A stretch of DNA of 64,000 nt. Source: Nitrobacter sp. NHB1 (lineage in GTDB: Bacteria; Pseudomonadota; Alphaproteobacteria; Rhizobiales; Xanthobacteraceae). The stretch covers positions 1,798,001 through 1,862,000 of the forward strand of contig NZ_JBAMDA010000001.1 of assembly GCF_036964665.1 (NCBI RefSeq). The letters are read 5' to 3'. The translations under genes were made by a program, and so were the position numbers. The notes beneath the pieces are model-generated. The model was not told the origin of the DNA and ran no database searches. It was given only the letters and a program-made list of their open reading frames with translations. Positions 46,410 through 56,423 of the stretch are shown piece by piece; the first letter of the stretch is position 1; each line of letters starts with the position of its first letter.

Positions 46410-46703
46410 ATGCAATTGATGACACTGGAGCGCTTCGCCGGTTGCCTGGGGCAAGGGTTCGACGTCGATCTTGGAGCGACATCGGTTGCCTTGACGTTGT
46501 CGGAAGCGCGTCCCTTGCCGCAAAACGGCTTCGCGACCGCGATGCGTCAGCCTTTCTCTCTGCTGTTTCGCAGCGGATCATCTGTTGTCCTTCCGCAGAA
46601 GACCTATCGAATGACGAACGCGACCGTCGGGTCGGTCGAAATATTCATCGTGCCGGTGGCGCGCGACCGGCAAGGGATCGTCTACCAGGCGATTTTCAAT
46701 TGA
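46410..46703 (+). CDS. small companion protein of tail-collar genes (DUF6916-like)
   Basis: The 97-residue product starts MQLMTLERFAGCLGQGFDVD and is beta-rich, ending VYQAIFN. I believe this matches a short family (DUF6916) that is encoded beside tail-collar genes; the name is from memory. It runs against the tail-collar/GNAT operon and its end overlaps the GNAT end by 8 bp. An ATG three codons later (46419) is an alternative start. Confidence 0.6.
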   Translation: MQLMTLERFAGCLGQGFDVDLGATSVALTLSEARPLPQNGFATAMRQPFSLLFRSGSSVVLPQKTYRMTNATVGSVEIFIVPVARDRQGIVYQAIFN

Positions 46704-47286
46704 CGGCAGGCAACGCAACCTGACCTGCAACAGCGTCCGGTTCGGGAGTCCATACCATCCGCGCGCAAGTCGGTTCTTCGCGCGCAACCTCGCGAAAGCC
46801 CAGCCTGCGATAGAACCGCTGCGCCCCCTGATTGTCACAGGCGACGTGCAGCGCGATGCCGGCGGCGGCCGAGGCTTGCGCGTGTCGCTTGACTGCCTGC
46901 ATGACCGCGAACCCAAGACCGCCATTGCGCCGCTCCGATGTGAGACCGATGTCGACGATGTGCCAATGGTCGTGGCTGGCGTCGAGATAGAGCCGACCGA
47001 CCGGCATCCCTTCCCACAAGATCAGCAGGAAATCCGCCTGCGGAAAAGTCACGACATAAGAGCGATGCTGGAGATCGAACTGCTGGTCCAGAAATACGCG
47101 TATCTGTTCGGGGGACCAGGCGAGCGACGCGAACTCGTCGGCGCGGAACGAGCGATACAACGCGCGCAGGAACGTCAGATCATTGTTCGTGGCACGCCGA
47201 AAAGCAGCGGCTGGCTCGGCGCAAACGGGAATGTCGCCATCGCGCACCGGAAAATCCGGCAGCGGTGGCGCATCAGGCAACGGCAT
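46696..47286 (-). CDS. GNAT N-acetyltransferase
   Basis: The 196-residue product has a GNAT core: an FRRATNNDLTFLRALYRSF opening (about 29-47), VGRLYLD at about 96-102, the acetyl-CoA loop ERRNGGLGFAVMQAVKRHA (about 118-136) and NQGAQRFYRRLGFRE near 152-166. It begins within the last 14 bp of the third tail-collar gene, so the two are coupled. A substrate on or near the tail-collar proteins is possible, for example N-terminal or lysine acetylation. This is inference. Confidence 0.85.
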   Translation of the reverse strand: MPLPDAPPLPDFPVRDGDIPVCAEPAAAFRRATNNDLTFLRALYRSFRADEFASLAWSPEQIRVFLDQQFDLQHRSYVVTFPQADFLLILWEGMPVGRLYLDASHDHWHIVDIGLTSERRNGGLGFAVMQAVKRHAQASAAAGIALHVACDNQGAQRFYRRLGFREVAREEPTCARMVWTPEPDAVAGQVALPAVN

Positions 47287-47815
47287 CGCCGAAAGATGGA
47301 AAGACGCCCGACAGTGCGATGCAGAAGTTCATGGCAAGATAGGGTTGCCGGTTCTCATGTGGCTGGTTTCCGCCAGTCAGGCCGCCCATGCCTGGTGAAA
47401 ACTGGGTATTCGCCGTTCCGCCCGAACTGAAAGGTGTGCTGTTTTGCGGAACGAGCAGCGAGGAGCCGTTGGCAGGTGCGCTCGTGCGCTTGCTCGTGTC
47501 GGTCTGGTTATAGATCGTAAACGGATGCGAATGCGACGGCATTTCCTCCGAAATCAACGTCATGCTGTTCTCGCCGAAGGCTTCACCGATGGAGCGCGGC
47601 GTCAAACCGGCGCCTTGACCTTGGTTGCAGCCGGTGCGGCCGGCGAAGTTCGGCAGCATGAATGTCGTGACACCGTCCCCGCCATACATCGTGCCGAGAA
47701 GCGAAAAGAGCGCCGTATTCTGCCGGATGGCCAATGTCGCTCCGTTGCAGAAAGCCCAGTCGCGGGGAGCGAAGTTGAAGCCGAATATCTGGATCTGGCC
47801 GATGAATGGTTCCAT
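47273..47815 (-). CDS. tail-collar (microcystin-dependent protein, Mdp) family protein, third copy
   Basis: The 180-residue protein begins MEPFIGQIQIFGFNFAPRDW, typical of phage tail-collar/MdpB proteins. The conserved segments CNGATLAIRQNTALFSLLGT, YGGDGVTTFMLPNF and LPNFAGR are present, and the end is MNFCIALSGVFPSF. Tail-collar domains in free-standing bacterial proteins often occur as tandem triplets with a GNAT gene, as here, not in prophages. The exact role is unknown. Confidence 0.88.
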   Translation of the reverse strand: MEPFIGQIQIFGFNFAPRDWAFCNGATLAIRQNTALFSLLGTMYGGDGVTTFMLPNFAGRTGCNQGQGAGLTPRSIGEAFGENSMTLISEEMPSHSHPFTIYNQTDTSKRTSAPANGSSLLVPQNSTPFSSGGTANTQFSPGMGGLTGGNQPHENRQPYLAMNFCIALSGVFPSFGDAVA

Positions 47816-47859
47816 GGCGGCTTTGCCTTCGAAAGTTTGAACTGCGTTGAAGCGTCGGA

Positions 47860-48390
47860 TCAGCTCTGCGTCGGGTAAATCCCACTGAACGCGATGCAGA
47901 ACTGCACCGGCAGCGTGGGCATGAGATTGTCGTGCGGGATATTGCGGCCTGCCATCGAGGTCGACGCCGGCGCCGTGGTTGCGCCGCCCACGCCCTTCAC
48001 GTCGCTGGTGTACATAGTATCGCCCGCGACCGCCCCGGGCTCGAGGCTCGGTGCGATCTGGCTGGAATCGGCCGGCCCGGTCGTCGCGACCATCGGATGA
48101 TCGTGGTAAGGCATGTGTGCCGATAGCAGAGTCACCTTTTCGCTGCCGCCGGTCTCGCCGATAATGCGAGGCGGTACGCCAGGACCGACCCCGGAGTGAA
48201 CGGGGACGCGGCCGCTGAGGTTCGGCGTGGCGAAGGTCGTCACACCATCGCCGCCATAGGTCGTGCCGACCAACGAATAAAGCACCTCGTACTGAGAGAT
48301 CGGCAGGAGCGAGCCATTGCAGGGAAGCCAGCCCTGCGGCACGCGGGAGAAGCCGAACAGCCGGATTTCTCCAACATAGGGTTCACTCAT
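47860..48390 (-). CDS. tail-collar (Mdp) family protein, second copy
   Basis: The 176-residue paralogue starts MSEPYVGEIRLFGFSRVPQG, with CNGSLLPISQYEVLYSLVGT and YGGDGVTTFATPNLSGR. It ends PVQFCIAFSGIYPTQS. GGAGG eight bases upstream of the ATG marks the start. It has diverged strongly from the third copy outside the motif blocks, so the triplet is old. Confidence 0.88.
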   Translation of the reverse strand: MSEPYVGEIRLFGFSRVPQGWLPCNGSLLPISQYEVLYSLVGTTYGGDGVTTFATPNLSGRVPVHSGVGPGVPPRIIGETGGSEKVTLLSAHMPYHDHPMVATTGPADSSQIAPSLEPGAVAGDTMYTSDVKGVGGATTAPASTSMAGRNIPHDNLMPTLPVQFCIAFSGIYPTQS

Positions 48391-48423
48391 TGTCCGACCT
48401 CCGATCGGTTGAACGTCCGCCCG

Positions 48424-48954
48424 TCAGCTTCGGGAGGGAAATATTCCCGTCAGCGCGATGCAGAAATTGATGGCGGCAAAAGGCTGCATGTTGTCGTGCG
48501 CCAGATTGCCGCCGACGCGCGCGATGCTTCCCTCGGACAGGATGACTTCGCCGGTGCCGGCAGTGCCGTAGATCGGCGCGCTGTTTGCTCCGTAGAGCGC
48601 GTTGGTTGGATTGCCTTTGTCGCCCTGGGTGGTGGTGCCGCCGCATTGATGGGCGTGCGATGGCAATTGCGCGGTGGTCAGCATGACGGTTGCCGTACCG
48701 CCCTTTTCGCCGAGTTCGTAGGGGGAAATCGACCAGCCCGGATCGGCGGAGGGACCGAAGCCCACCGGCGCGCGCCCGCGCAAATCCGGCAGGCCGAACG
48801 TATTCGTCCCGTTGCCGCCATAGATCGTGCCCAACAGGCTGAACAGGACCTGGTTCTGCGCGATCGGCAGGATCTGACCGTCGCATTTGGCGAGGCCGCG
48901 CGGCGCGAACGGAAATCCAACCGGCAACACCTGGCCAACGAACACATCAGACAT
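48424..48954 (-). CDS. tail-collar (Mdp) family protein, first copy
   Basis: From ATG 48954 (GGGAGGGCGGC upstream) the product has 176 residues starting MSDVFVGQVLPVGFPFAPRG, with CDGQILPIAQNQVLFSLLGT, FGLPDLRGRAPVGFG and the end INFCIALTGIFPSRS. An open frame extends upstream to 49293 but the extra part has no collar features. The 315 bp between this gene and the autotransporter is the shared divergent promoter region. Confidence 0.88.
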   Translation of the reverse strand: MSDVFVGQVLPVGFPFAPRGLAKCDGQILPIAQNQVLFSLLGTIYGGNGTNTFGLPDLRGRAPVGFGPSADPGWSISPYELGEKGGTATVMLTTAQLPSHAHQCGGTTTQGDKGNPTNALYGANSAPIYGTAGTGEVILSEGSIARVGGNLAHDNMQPFAAINFCIALTGIFPSRS

Positions 48955-49269
48955 GCCGCCCTCCCCCGCGCATTGGCGATCCGATCCCCACATGCGCGCC
49001 AACGCGCTTGAGCCGTTTTGGCGCAAATGCGGGACCCGTGCAAGCGCAACGTTTGTCCTCTGGATATTGCTACAAATGCGCGAGAATTTCTTTGAATCGA
49101 TATTTGGTTTGTGTACAACCGCCGCACGTCTCACGAGGGGCCGACCTTGATGGACCGCAACTTTAGCGTGGTCCAGTCGGCGTTGAGCTGATCGTCCCAA
49201 GATTGCGGCGGACATTTTGCGCAATGCCTCCCTCAGTGCGGCGCCTGCGGTGCAGGCAGGGGCGGGGCA

Positions 49270-52200
49270 ATGATTGACGATCGATCGCAACACCTCGGCT
49301 TGTCGCGGGCGGAGAGTAAGGGCGTCTCTTACCTGCTGGCGCTGGTCGCACTACTCTTCATCGGTCTGCTTTGGTCAAACCCCGCTTTCGCCGCGCAATG
49401 CCCGACCTTTAACATCACGGTGCCTCATGGCGGTTCGGTCACGACGCCACATTGCAGCACAGTCGGTTTTGATGGCTTCAACCCTGTATCCTCGATACCG
49501 GTTGGCGACCTCCCGCAACATGGAACGCTGACGATCAACAAGGGCGCTTCGCCCAACACATTCACCTACACGCATAATGGCGACAGCGCGACAAGCGATT
49601 TCTTCAGGATACGGGACACTGATGACGCCCCCATCGACGTCAACGTCACGATCACGCCACCCACGTCGTCGATCACGATCACGCCGGGTTCGCTGTCCCT
49701 ACAAGCCGGCACCGCATTCAATCAAACACTCACCGCCAGCGGCGGCACGGCGCCCTATACATTCTCGCTCGATGCGGGCTCGGTGCCTCCCGGACTCACT
49801 CTATCGTCCGGCGGTGTTATTTCAGGTACGCCAACGCAACGCGGGAACTTCAGCTTCACCGTCAAAGCTACGGACTCGACCTCCGCGACCGGTCTCCAGT
49901 CCTACTCGGGCAGTGTCGCCGATCCAAACCTGACGCTGACGCCGACCAGTTCGCAGGGCTCGGTCGGCACGCCGTTCGCTGTCACCTTCACTGGCGGCGG
50001 CGGTGTTGCGCCGTACAGCGCGTTCCAACCCCAGCCGGCACAGCCTCTGCCACCTGGTCTTACGCTCAGCGGACTGACGCTAAGCGGTACGCCGACGGCG
50101 ACCGGCACCTATCCGTTCAATATCACCGTCCAGGATAGTAGCACCGGGAGCGGCACCTATTTTCATGACGTGCCCGTGACGGTTAAAATCGTACCAGCGC
50201 CACCGGCGATCAGCACGGTGACACCCGGCAGCGGCCCGGCGGCTGGCGGCACGGCGGTAACCATCACCGGCACCGGCTTCACCGGCGCAACGGCGGTGAC
50301 GTTCGGCAGCGCGGCGGCAACAGCCGTCATCGCCGTCAGCGACACCAGCATCACCGCGACGACGCCCCCCCACGCGGCCGGAGCGGTCGCGGTCGTGGTG
50401 ACGGCTCCCGGCGGCAGCAGTGCCCCCGTTCCGAACGGCTTCGCCTATGCGGCTCCCGTGCCGACGGTCAGCGGGGTCGCACCGAACACAGGCCCGGCGG
50501 CCGGCGGCACGGCGGTGACCATCACCGGCACCGGCTTCACCGGCGCCTCGGCGGTCACCTTCGGCGGCGCGGCGGCAACAGGTATCACCGTGGTCAGCGA
50601 CACCTCGATCACAGCGACAACGCCAACTCATGCGGCGGGCGCGGTCGCCGTTGATGTCACCGCGCCCGGCGGCAACGTCAGCAAGCCGAACGGCTTCACA
50701 TATTCCGCGCCGGTGCCGACGATCACGTCGGTCGCGCCGAACACAGGCCCGGCGGCGGGCAGCACGGCGGTGACCATCACCGGCACCGGCTTCACCGGCG
50801 CATCGGCGGTGACGTTCGGCGGCGCGGCCGCGACGGGCATCACCGTCGTCAGCGACACCAGCATCACCGCGACAACACCGGCGCACGCGGCAGGAGCGGT
50901 TGCGGTCGCGGTGACCGCTCCCGGCGGCAACGCCAGCCTGCCGAACGGCTTCACATATTCCGCGCCGGTGCCGACGATCACGTCGGTCGCGCCGAACACA
51001 GGCCCTGCGGCGGGCGGCACGGCGGTGTCCATCACCGGCACCGGCTTCACCGGGGCAACGGCGGTGACGTTCGGCAGCGCGGCCGCAACAGCCATCACCG
51101 TGGTCAGCGACACCAGCATCACCGCGACGACGCCCGCCCATACAGCGGGAGCGGTGACCGTCGCGGTGACGGCGTCCGGCGGCACCGGCAGCAAGGCGGG
51201 CAGCTTCACCTATTCGGCTCCCATGCCGACGGTCACAAGCCATACGCTTCAACTCACTGCCGGCGCATCGGGCACGGTGAATTTGACGCAGGGAGCGACC
51301 GGGGGTCCCTTCACCGCGGCCACGGTGGCCACGCCACCGCCGGCCTCAGACGGCACGGCAAGCATCGTGCAGAATGGTGCGCAGTGGCAGCTTGTCTATG
51401 CTTCGGCGCTCACCGCCGCTTCGAGCGTCGTCGTCCGCTATACGCTTTCCAATGCATCGGGCACGTCGGCGCCCGGCACGGTGACGTTCACCGTCATTAC
51501 GCGCCCGGACCCCTCGCGTGACCGGGAGGTCATCGGTTTGCTCAACGCCCAGGCTCAGAGCGCCCAGCGCTTTGCAACGTCGCAGATCACCAACTTCCGC
51601 GACCGGCTCGAACAGCTTCACGACGATTCAAACCGTGAAGCGACTTCGATGAACGTGCGGCTCGGCGCCCCTCAAGACCCGACCGACCCCAACGCGCTGG
51701 GCTATGCCCGGGAAACCAGGCCCTCCGACCCGACCCGCAATGCGTTCGCCTACGCGCCGAGCGATGCCGGAAATTCAAAAAGGCTTTCCGGGAAGACACC
51801 TCCGCCCAAGACCGGATCGCCAAGCGATCTCGCCTTCTGGGCCGGCGGCTTCGTCAACTTCGGCACATCGAACAGATACAATATCGATCTCGGCCACACG
51901 CTGATCGGCGTCAGCGGCGGAATGGATTACCGGTTCTCGCCCAGCTTCACCGCGGGTATCGGCCTCGGCTATGGGCGCGATACCGTCGATGTCGGCACCA
52001 ACGGCACGCAGAGCAACGGCCAGGCCTTCAGCACAGCGCTCTATGGCAGCTATCATCCGCGGAACAACGTCTTCATCGATGGCCTGCTCGGCTACAGCGC
52101 GCTGGACTTCGGCAGCACGCGCTTCGTCACGCCCACGAGCGGCTTCGCGACCGGCAACCGGTCGGGCAACCAGGCGTTCGGCTCGCTCAGCACCGGTTAC

Positions 52201-52653
52201 GAATACAAGGGCGTCCGTTACATCGTGTCGCCTTACGGCCGCGTCGAAGCGGCGTGGACGCAACTGAATGCCTTTACGGAAAGCGGCGCGTCCCTTTACA
52301 ACCTCACCTTCGGCGACCAGCGCATGAACATGCTGGCGGGGGTCATGGGCCTGCGCGCCGAATACGCCTTCCCGCAAGACTGGGGCGTGTTCAAAGCGCG
52401 CGGCCGGCTCGAATACACCCACGATTTTTCCGGCTCGAGTTGGGCGAGCATGGGTTATGCCGACCTCAAGAACGGCTTGCCCTATGCGCTGAACATTGAC
52501 ACCTTCACCCGAGATTATGTCGCGGTCGGTCTCGGCTTCGACGCCACTGTCGGCAACGGCGCCACACTCGGCTTCGACTACACCACCGCGCTCGGCTTTG
52601 AAGGAAAGACCCAGGCTCACAACTTCGCGCTGCGATTCGGCGCCAAATTCTAA
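49270..52653 (+). CDS. autotransporter with Ig-like and IPT/TIG repeat passenger
   Basis: The 1127-residue protein has a signal peptide (about 18-42, LALVALLFIGLLWSNPAFAA), two putative-Ig (He_PIG) modules (about 130-300), four 85-residue IPT/TIG repeats (about 312-652), a linker and a C-terminal beta-barrel (about 850-1127) ending in the signature LRFGAKF. The barrel inserts in the outer membrane and displays the passenger, probably for adhesion. The repeats are nearly identical at the DNA level, so repeat number may vary. It diverges from the tail-collar operon. Confidence 0.88.
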   Translation: MIDDRSQHLGLSRAESKGVSYLLALVALLFIGLLWSNPAFAAQCPTFNITVPHGGSVTTPHCSTVGFDGFNPVSSIPVGDLPQHGTLTINKGASPNTFTYTHNGDSATSDFFRIRDTDDAPIDVNVTITPPTSSITITPGSLSLQAGTAFNQTLTASGGTAPYTFSLDAGSVPPGLTLSSGGVISGTPTQRGNFSFTVKATDSTSATGLQSYSGSVADPNLTLTPTSSQGSVGTPFAVTFTGGGGVAPYSAFQPQPAQPLPPGLTLSGLTLSGTPTATGTYPFNITVQDSSTGSGTYFHDVPVTVKIVPAPPAISTVTPGSGPAAGGTAVTITGTGFTGATAVTFGSAAATAVIAVSDTSITATTPPHAAGAVAVVVTAPGGSSAPVPNGFAYAAPVPTVSGVAPNTGPAAGGTAVTITGTGFTGASAVTFGGAAATGITVVSDTSITATTPTHAAGAVAVDVTAPGGNVSKPNGFTYSAPVPTITSVAPNTGPAAGSTAVTITGTGFTGASAVTFGGAAATGITVVSDTSITATTPAHAAGAVAVAVTAPGGNASLPNGFTYSAPVPTITSVAPNTGPAAGGTAVSITGTGFTGATAVTFGSAAATAITVVSDTSITATTPAHTAGAVTVAVTASGGTGSKAGSFTYSAPMPTVTSHTLQLTAGASGTVNLTQGATGGPFTAATVATPPPASDGTASIVQNGAQWQLVYASALTAASSVVVRYTLSNASGTSAPGTVTFTVITRPDPSRDREVIGLLNAQAQSAQRFATSQITNFRDRLEQLHDDSNREATSMNVRLGAPQDPTDPNALGYARETRPSDPTRNAFAYAPSDAGNSKRLSGKTPPPKTGSPSDLAFWAGGFVNFGTSNRYNIDLGHTLIGVSGGMDYRFSPSFTAGIGLGYGRDTVDVGTNGTQSNGQAFSTALYGSYHPRNNVFIDGLLGYSALDFGSTRFVTPTSGFATGNRSGNQAFGSLSTGYEYKGVRYIVSPYGRVEAAWTQLNAFTESGASLYNLTFGDQRMNMLAGVMGLRAEYAFPQDWGVFKARGRLEYTHDFSGSSWASMGYADLKNGLPYALNIDTFTRDYVAVGLGFDATVGNGATLGFDYTTALGFEGKTQAHNFALRFGAKF
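50203..51225 (+). repeat. four tandem 255-258 bp repeats coding IPT/TIG domains
   Basis: Units begin at about 50203, 50461, 50716 and 50971, each coding PxxxxVxPxxGPAAGGTAV and GTGFTGAxAVTFG. Units 2 and 3 are almost the same sequence over long runs. The first unit is 3 bp longer. Near identity at synonymous sites suggests recent duplication or gene conversion. Confidence 0.9.
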
Positions 52654-52928
52654 TGGAACGAATTTGACATTCGCTCCCCAGCAATGGCTGGAAGGTCGCC
52701 GGTCGCGAAATCATGACCGCAAACGGCGCCGACCACCTGTTGACACTATGGCGCCGTCAATGTCCGACTGTCTATAAGTGCAATCGAAACGATTGACGAT
52801 TGGCGCCGCCGCCAAGACGACCGGCCACGCCGGCCGAAGGCCATCCGGCGGTTCGTGGAACAAGGATTGAAGGCGCAGCAGCGATAGATTTGCGGCGCTG
52901 GTTCGGACCGACCGAGAAACGAGAAATT

Positions 52929-53252
52929 ATGTGGATTAAACAAGCGGGAGTTTTTGCTGTCTTGACCGCCTTCGCCGCGACGAATGCGAGTGCGGGCGTT
53001 ATCGATGATGCGAAAGCGTCTGTCCGCCTTCACCTCTTTATTCCCGACTCTGCTAAATTCAGCCAACTCCACCCGCGGGGTGATTACATTTGCGGGACGG
53101 TCGAAGCCAAGACGACCGCAGGTGAGTACGCCGCCCCGAAGGTCATGATCTACAATACCAAGACCCAATTTTCGACGATCGTGGATGGCTCTCAAATCTC
53201 CAAATTAATGACCGACACGATGAAAAGAGATCTCGACAATGCCTGCTCCTAA
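52929..53252 (+). CDS. small periplasmic protein, unknown function
   Basis: The 107-residue product starts MWIKQAGVFAVLTAFAATNA with a clear cleavable signal (about 1-22, cleavage after ASA). Two Cys residues (in YICGTV and the final NACS) could pair. It appears to be a single small domain related to short secreted proteins of unknown function. A longer upstream in-frame extension to 52800 is rejected because it lacks a ribosome-binding site and signal. The gene ends 24 bp before the converging RND permease end. Confidence 0.65.
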   Translation: MWIKQAGVFAVLTAFAATNASAGVIDDAKASVRLHLFIPDSAKFSQLHPRGDYICGTVEAKTTAGEYAAPKVMIYNTKTQFSTIVDGSQISKLMTDTMKRDLDNACS

Positions 53253-53276
53253 CTCGCCGCATCGGGACCGCTTCAG

Positions 53277-56200
53277 CTATTCCGCCGGATCAGGATCAGT
53301 CGTTTTCCTTCGATTGAAGAATCCACTCGTTCGCTCTCTGATAGACTCCCAGAAGACATAGAGCATCGGAATCAGGAACAGTCCGATACTGCTCGCTGCG
53401 ATCATGCCGACGAACACCGGCGTGCTGACGGCGTGCCGCGCGATCTGCGATGCGCCGGTCGCCCAGACCAGCGGCACCAGTCCGAGGATGAACGCGATCG
53501 ACGTCATGAGCACGGCGCGGAACCGCATCTCGGCACCGAGAGCTGCGGCCTGTTCAAGGCTCAACCCCTGCTCACGCTGTTCCTTGGCGAACTCAACGAT
53601 CAGGATGGCGTTCTTCGCCGCCAGCGCGATCAAAACGACGAGCCCGATCTGTGCATAAAGATCGAGCGTGAGGCTCGCGATCAGGACGCCGCCAATGGCA
53701 CCAAAAACGCCCACCACAACGGAGAACAGCACCGGAATCGGGATGATCCAGCTTTCGTAGAGCCCGACCAGAAACAGGAATGCGAACAGCAACGCCATGC
53801 CCAGCACGATCATGGTCTGGCCGCTTGCGGCTTGCTCCTGATAGGCGGTACCGGTCCATTCGAACGCATAGCCGGGCGGCAGCGTCTTGGCCGACACTTC
53901 GGCCATGGCGGCCAACGCGGTACCCGATGCAACGCCCGGAGCCGGGCCGCCATTGATGGTCACCGAGCGGTAATTGTTGTACCGCGTGATCACTTGCGGC
54001 CCGGTGACGGTGCGCGCCGACGCAATCGACTGTAGCGGCACCATCTCACCTTTTGAATTTCGAATGAATATCTTCCAGAGCGCGGATACGTCGCGCCGGT
54101 CCGCCGCCTCGGCTTGCAAAATCACCTGCCAGGTGCGGCCAAACAGGTTGAAATTATTGATGAAGTACCCCCCCAGCGTGGCTTGCAGCGTGGTGAAAAC
54201 ATCGCTGAGGGTGATACCGAGCGACTGCGCCTTCTCGCGATCGATATCAAGGAAGATGGACGGCGCATTGGCGCCATAGGTCGAGAAGACGCGAGAAAGC
54301 CGCGGGTCCTGATTGGCCGCAGCGACGAGTCCCTGAACCACCGCACCCATTGCTTTCGGATCGGCACCTTCCAGATTCTCAAGCTGATATTCGAAGCCGC
54401 CCGTAGTCGACAGACCCATGACCGGGGGAAGATTGAACGGCAAGACATTCGCCGTGAGAATCTGCTGGGCCGCGCCGAAGACGTGCGCGATCAAGGCCTG
54501 CGCGGAATCGGCCGCCTTGGTGCGGTCTTCGAATGGCTTCAGGGTGGCTATCAGAAACGCATTGTTGCTGGCGGAATAGCTGTCGAGCAACGAATAACCG
54601 ATGATCGCGGTGGTATCCTGCACCTGCGGCATCGACTTCAGAATGTTTTCCACCTGCTTTACGGCTTCGCTGGTCCGGTTGACCGAGGCACCATCCGGCA
54701 GTTGCACGTTGATGAAGAATGCGCCCTGATCCTCCTCCGGCAGGAAGCCGGTCGGGGTGATCTTCATAAGACCGAAAATACCCAGACCGAATGCGGCGAC
54801 CAGCACCATTGACATGATCGACAACCGCAATGTCTTGCGCACGATGGTGGCATAACCATCGCGCACTTTATCGATCCCTTGCCCGATACGCCCCATGATG
54901 CCGCGACGCGGGGAGTGACGAAGGAAAACCCTACATAGCGCTGGAGAAAGTGTCAGCGCGTTGACCGCCGAGATCAGCACCGATGCGCTGATCGTCACGG
55001 CGAACTGGCGAAACAGCTCGCCTGAAATACCTGAGATAAAGGCGATCGGAACAAACACCGACAGCAGTACCAGCGTAATGCCGACGATCGGCGCGGTCAC
55101 CTGCGTCATGGCTTTCTTGGTCGCGTCCGCTGGCGAGAGGTCCGGCTCTTCCTCCATCACGCGCTCGACGTTTTCGACCACGACGATCGCATCGTCCACC
55201 ACGATGCCAACCGCGAGCACCAGCGCCAGCAACGAGACAGTGTTGGCAGAATAGCCAAGCGCAAGGAGAATGACGAAACTACCAACCAGGCTGACCGGAA
55301 TGGCAATGATCGGAATAATGGTTGCGCGCAGATTGCCGAGAAACAGGAACACGACGATAGCGACCAGAACAAATGCCTCGATAAGGGCGTGAACGACGGC
55401 GCTGATCGTATTCGTAACGAAAACCGTGGAATCGTACACGACGCGCGCTTGCAGGCCCGCGGGAAAGCGCCCTCGCAACTTTTCCAGCGTTGCGTTCACG
55501 GTCTTCGCTACGCTGATGGCATTGGCGCCGGGCGCGAGATAGATGCCGATCGCCACCGACGGGTCGCCGTTGAGGCGGCTGAAGGTATCCTGATTTTGCG
55601 CCCCCAGTTCGATCCGGGCCACATCCTTGACCTGCAGCACCGAACCGTCCGGATTGGCGCGGATGACGATCGCACCGAATTCTTCCGGCGTGGTGAGACG
55701 CCCTTGGGTCTGCAGGTTCAACTGGAACTGCTGGTCTTTGGGAACCGGACGGGCTCCGAGACGACCGATCGGCGCCTGGACGTTCTGCGCCTGCACGGCG
55801 CGGATGACGTCAGACGGCGCGAGACCCAGGTTGGTCAGCCGCGACGTGTCGAACCAGATGCGCATCGAATAATCTTCGCGTCCGAACAGCGTCGCCTGTC
55901 CGACGCCCGGCGTCCGCGATAACTCGTCCATCACGTTGATGATGGCGTAATTGGTGATAAACAGCGGATCGAGCTTGCCGCCTTCGCTGTAGAGGGCGAT
56001 GAATTGAAGCAACGACGACGACCGCTTCTGGACGGTCAATCCCTGGGCCTGCACCTCGGTGGGCAGGTTCGCCATCGCGGTCTGAACGCGGTTGTTGACG
56101 TTGACGGTGTTAATGTCCGGATCGGTGCTAAGGGCAAAACTGACGGTGAGATTGTAACTTCCATCAGCCCCGCTGCTGCTCTTCATGTAAATCATCTTGT

Positions 56201-56420
56201 CGACGCCGACGACCTTGGACTCGATCGGCTGCGCCACGGTCGATTCCAGCACCGAGGCAGAGGCACCCGGATAGACCGCCGAGACCTGAACCTGCGGCGG
56301 CACGATGTCGGGCAACTGAGCGACAGGAATGCGCGAGAGCGCCAACAGGCCCGCGAGCGAAATGACAATGGCGATGACGATCGCCATGCGGGGGCGATCG
56401 ATGAAATATGCGGAGAGCAT
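53277..56420 (-). CDS. RND multidrug efflux permease (HAE1 type)
   Basis: The 1047-residue protein has the normal AcrB/MexF size with 12 membrane segments and two large periplasmic loops. The proton-relay Asp pair is in [17 protein letters not shown] (about residue 405). [20 protein letters not shown] is the usual first helix. It exports drugs or metabolites from the inner membrane and periplasm. It follows the adaptor gene after only 3 bp. No outer-membrane channel gene is nearby, so TolC/OprM must be encoded elsewhere. Confidence 0.95.
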   Translation of the reverse strand: MLSAYFIDRPRMAIVIAIVISLAGLLALSRIPVAQLPDIVPPQVQVSAVYPGASASVLESTVAQPIESKVVGVDKMIYMKSSSGADGSYNLTVSFALSTDPDINTVNVNNRVQTAMANLPTEVQAQGLTVQKRSSSLLQFIALYSEGGKLDPLFITNYAIINVMDELSRTPGVGQATLFGREDYSMRIWFDTSRLTNLGLAPSDVIRAVQAQNVQAPIGRLGARPVPKDQQFQLNLQTQGRLTTPEEFGAIVIRANPDGSVLQVKDVARIELGAQNQDTFSRLNGDPSVAIGIYLAPGANAISVAKTVNATLEKLRGRFPAGLQARVVYDSTVFVTNTISAVVHALIEAFVLVAIVVFLFLGNLRATIIPIIAIPVSLVGSFVILLALGYSANTVSLLALVLAVGIVVDDAIVVVENVERVMEEEPDLSPADATKKAMTQVTAPIVGITLVLLSVFVPIAFISGISGELFRQFAVTISASVLISAVNALTLSPALCRVFLRHSPRRGIMGRIGQGIDKVRDGYATIVRKTLRLSIMSMVLVAAFGLGIFGLMKITPTGFLPEEDQGAFFINVQLPDGASVNRTSEAVKQVENILKSMPQVQDTTAIIGYSLLDSYSASNNAFLIATLKPFEDRTKAADSAQALIAHVFGAAQQILTANVLPFNLPPVMGLSTTGGFEYQLENLEGADPKAMGAVVQGLVAAANQDPRLSRVFSTYGANAPSIFLDIDREKAQSLGITLSDVFTTLQATLGGYFINNFNLFGRTWQVILQAEAADRRDVSALWKIFIRNSKGEMVPLQSIASARTVTGPQVITRYNNYRSVTINGGPAPGVASGTALAAMAEVSAKTLPPGYAFEWTGTAYQEQAASGQTMIVLGMALLFAFLFLVGLYESWIIPIPVLFSVVVGVFGAIGGVLIASLTLDLYAQIGLVVLIALAAKNAILIVEFAKEQREQGLSLEQAAALGAEMRFRAVLMTSIAFILGLVPLVWATGASQIARHAVSTPVFVGMIAASSIGLFLIPMLYVFWESIRERTSGFFNRRKTTDPDPAE

Positions 56421-56423
56421 GGC

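Noticed and set aside
46410-48954. Prophage remnant suggested by the tail-collar domains
   Set aside because: No capsid, portal, terminase, integrase or lysis gene is nearby, and such triplets with a GNAT gene are a known chromosomal arrangement.
50203-51225. Possible CRISPR array because of regular direct repeats
   Set aside because: Units of 255 bp are continuous coding sequence for IPT/TIG domains with no short repeat-spacer alternation.
50080-51252. 390-codon minus-strand frame
   Set aside because: It is the complement of the tandem IPT/TIG repeats and is an Arg/Gly-rich artefact.
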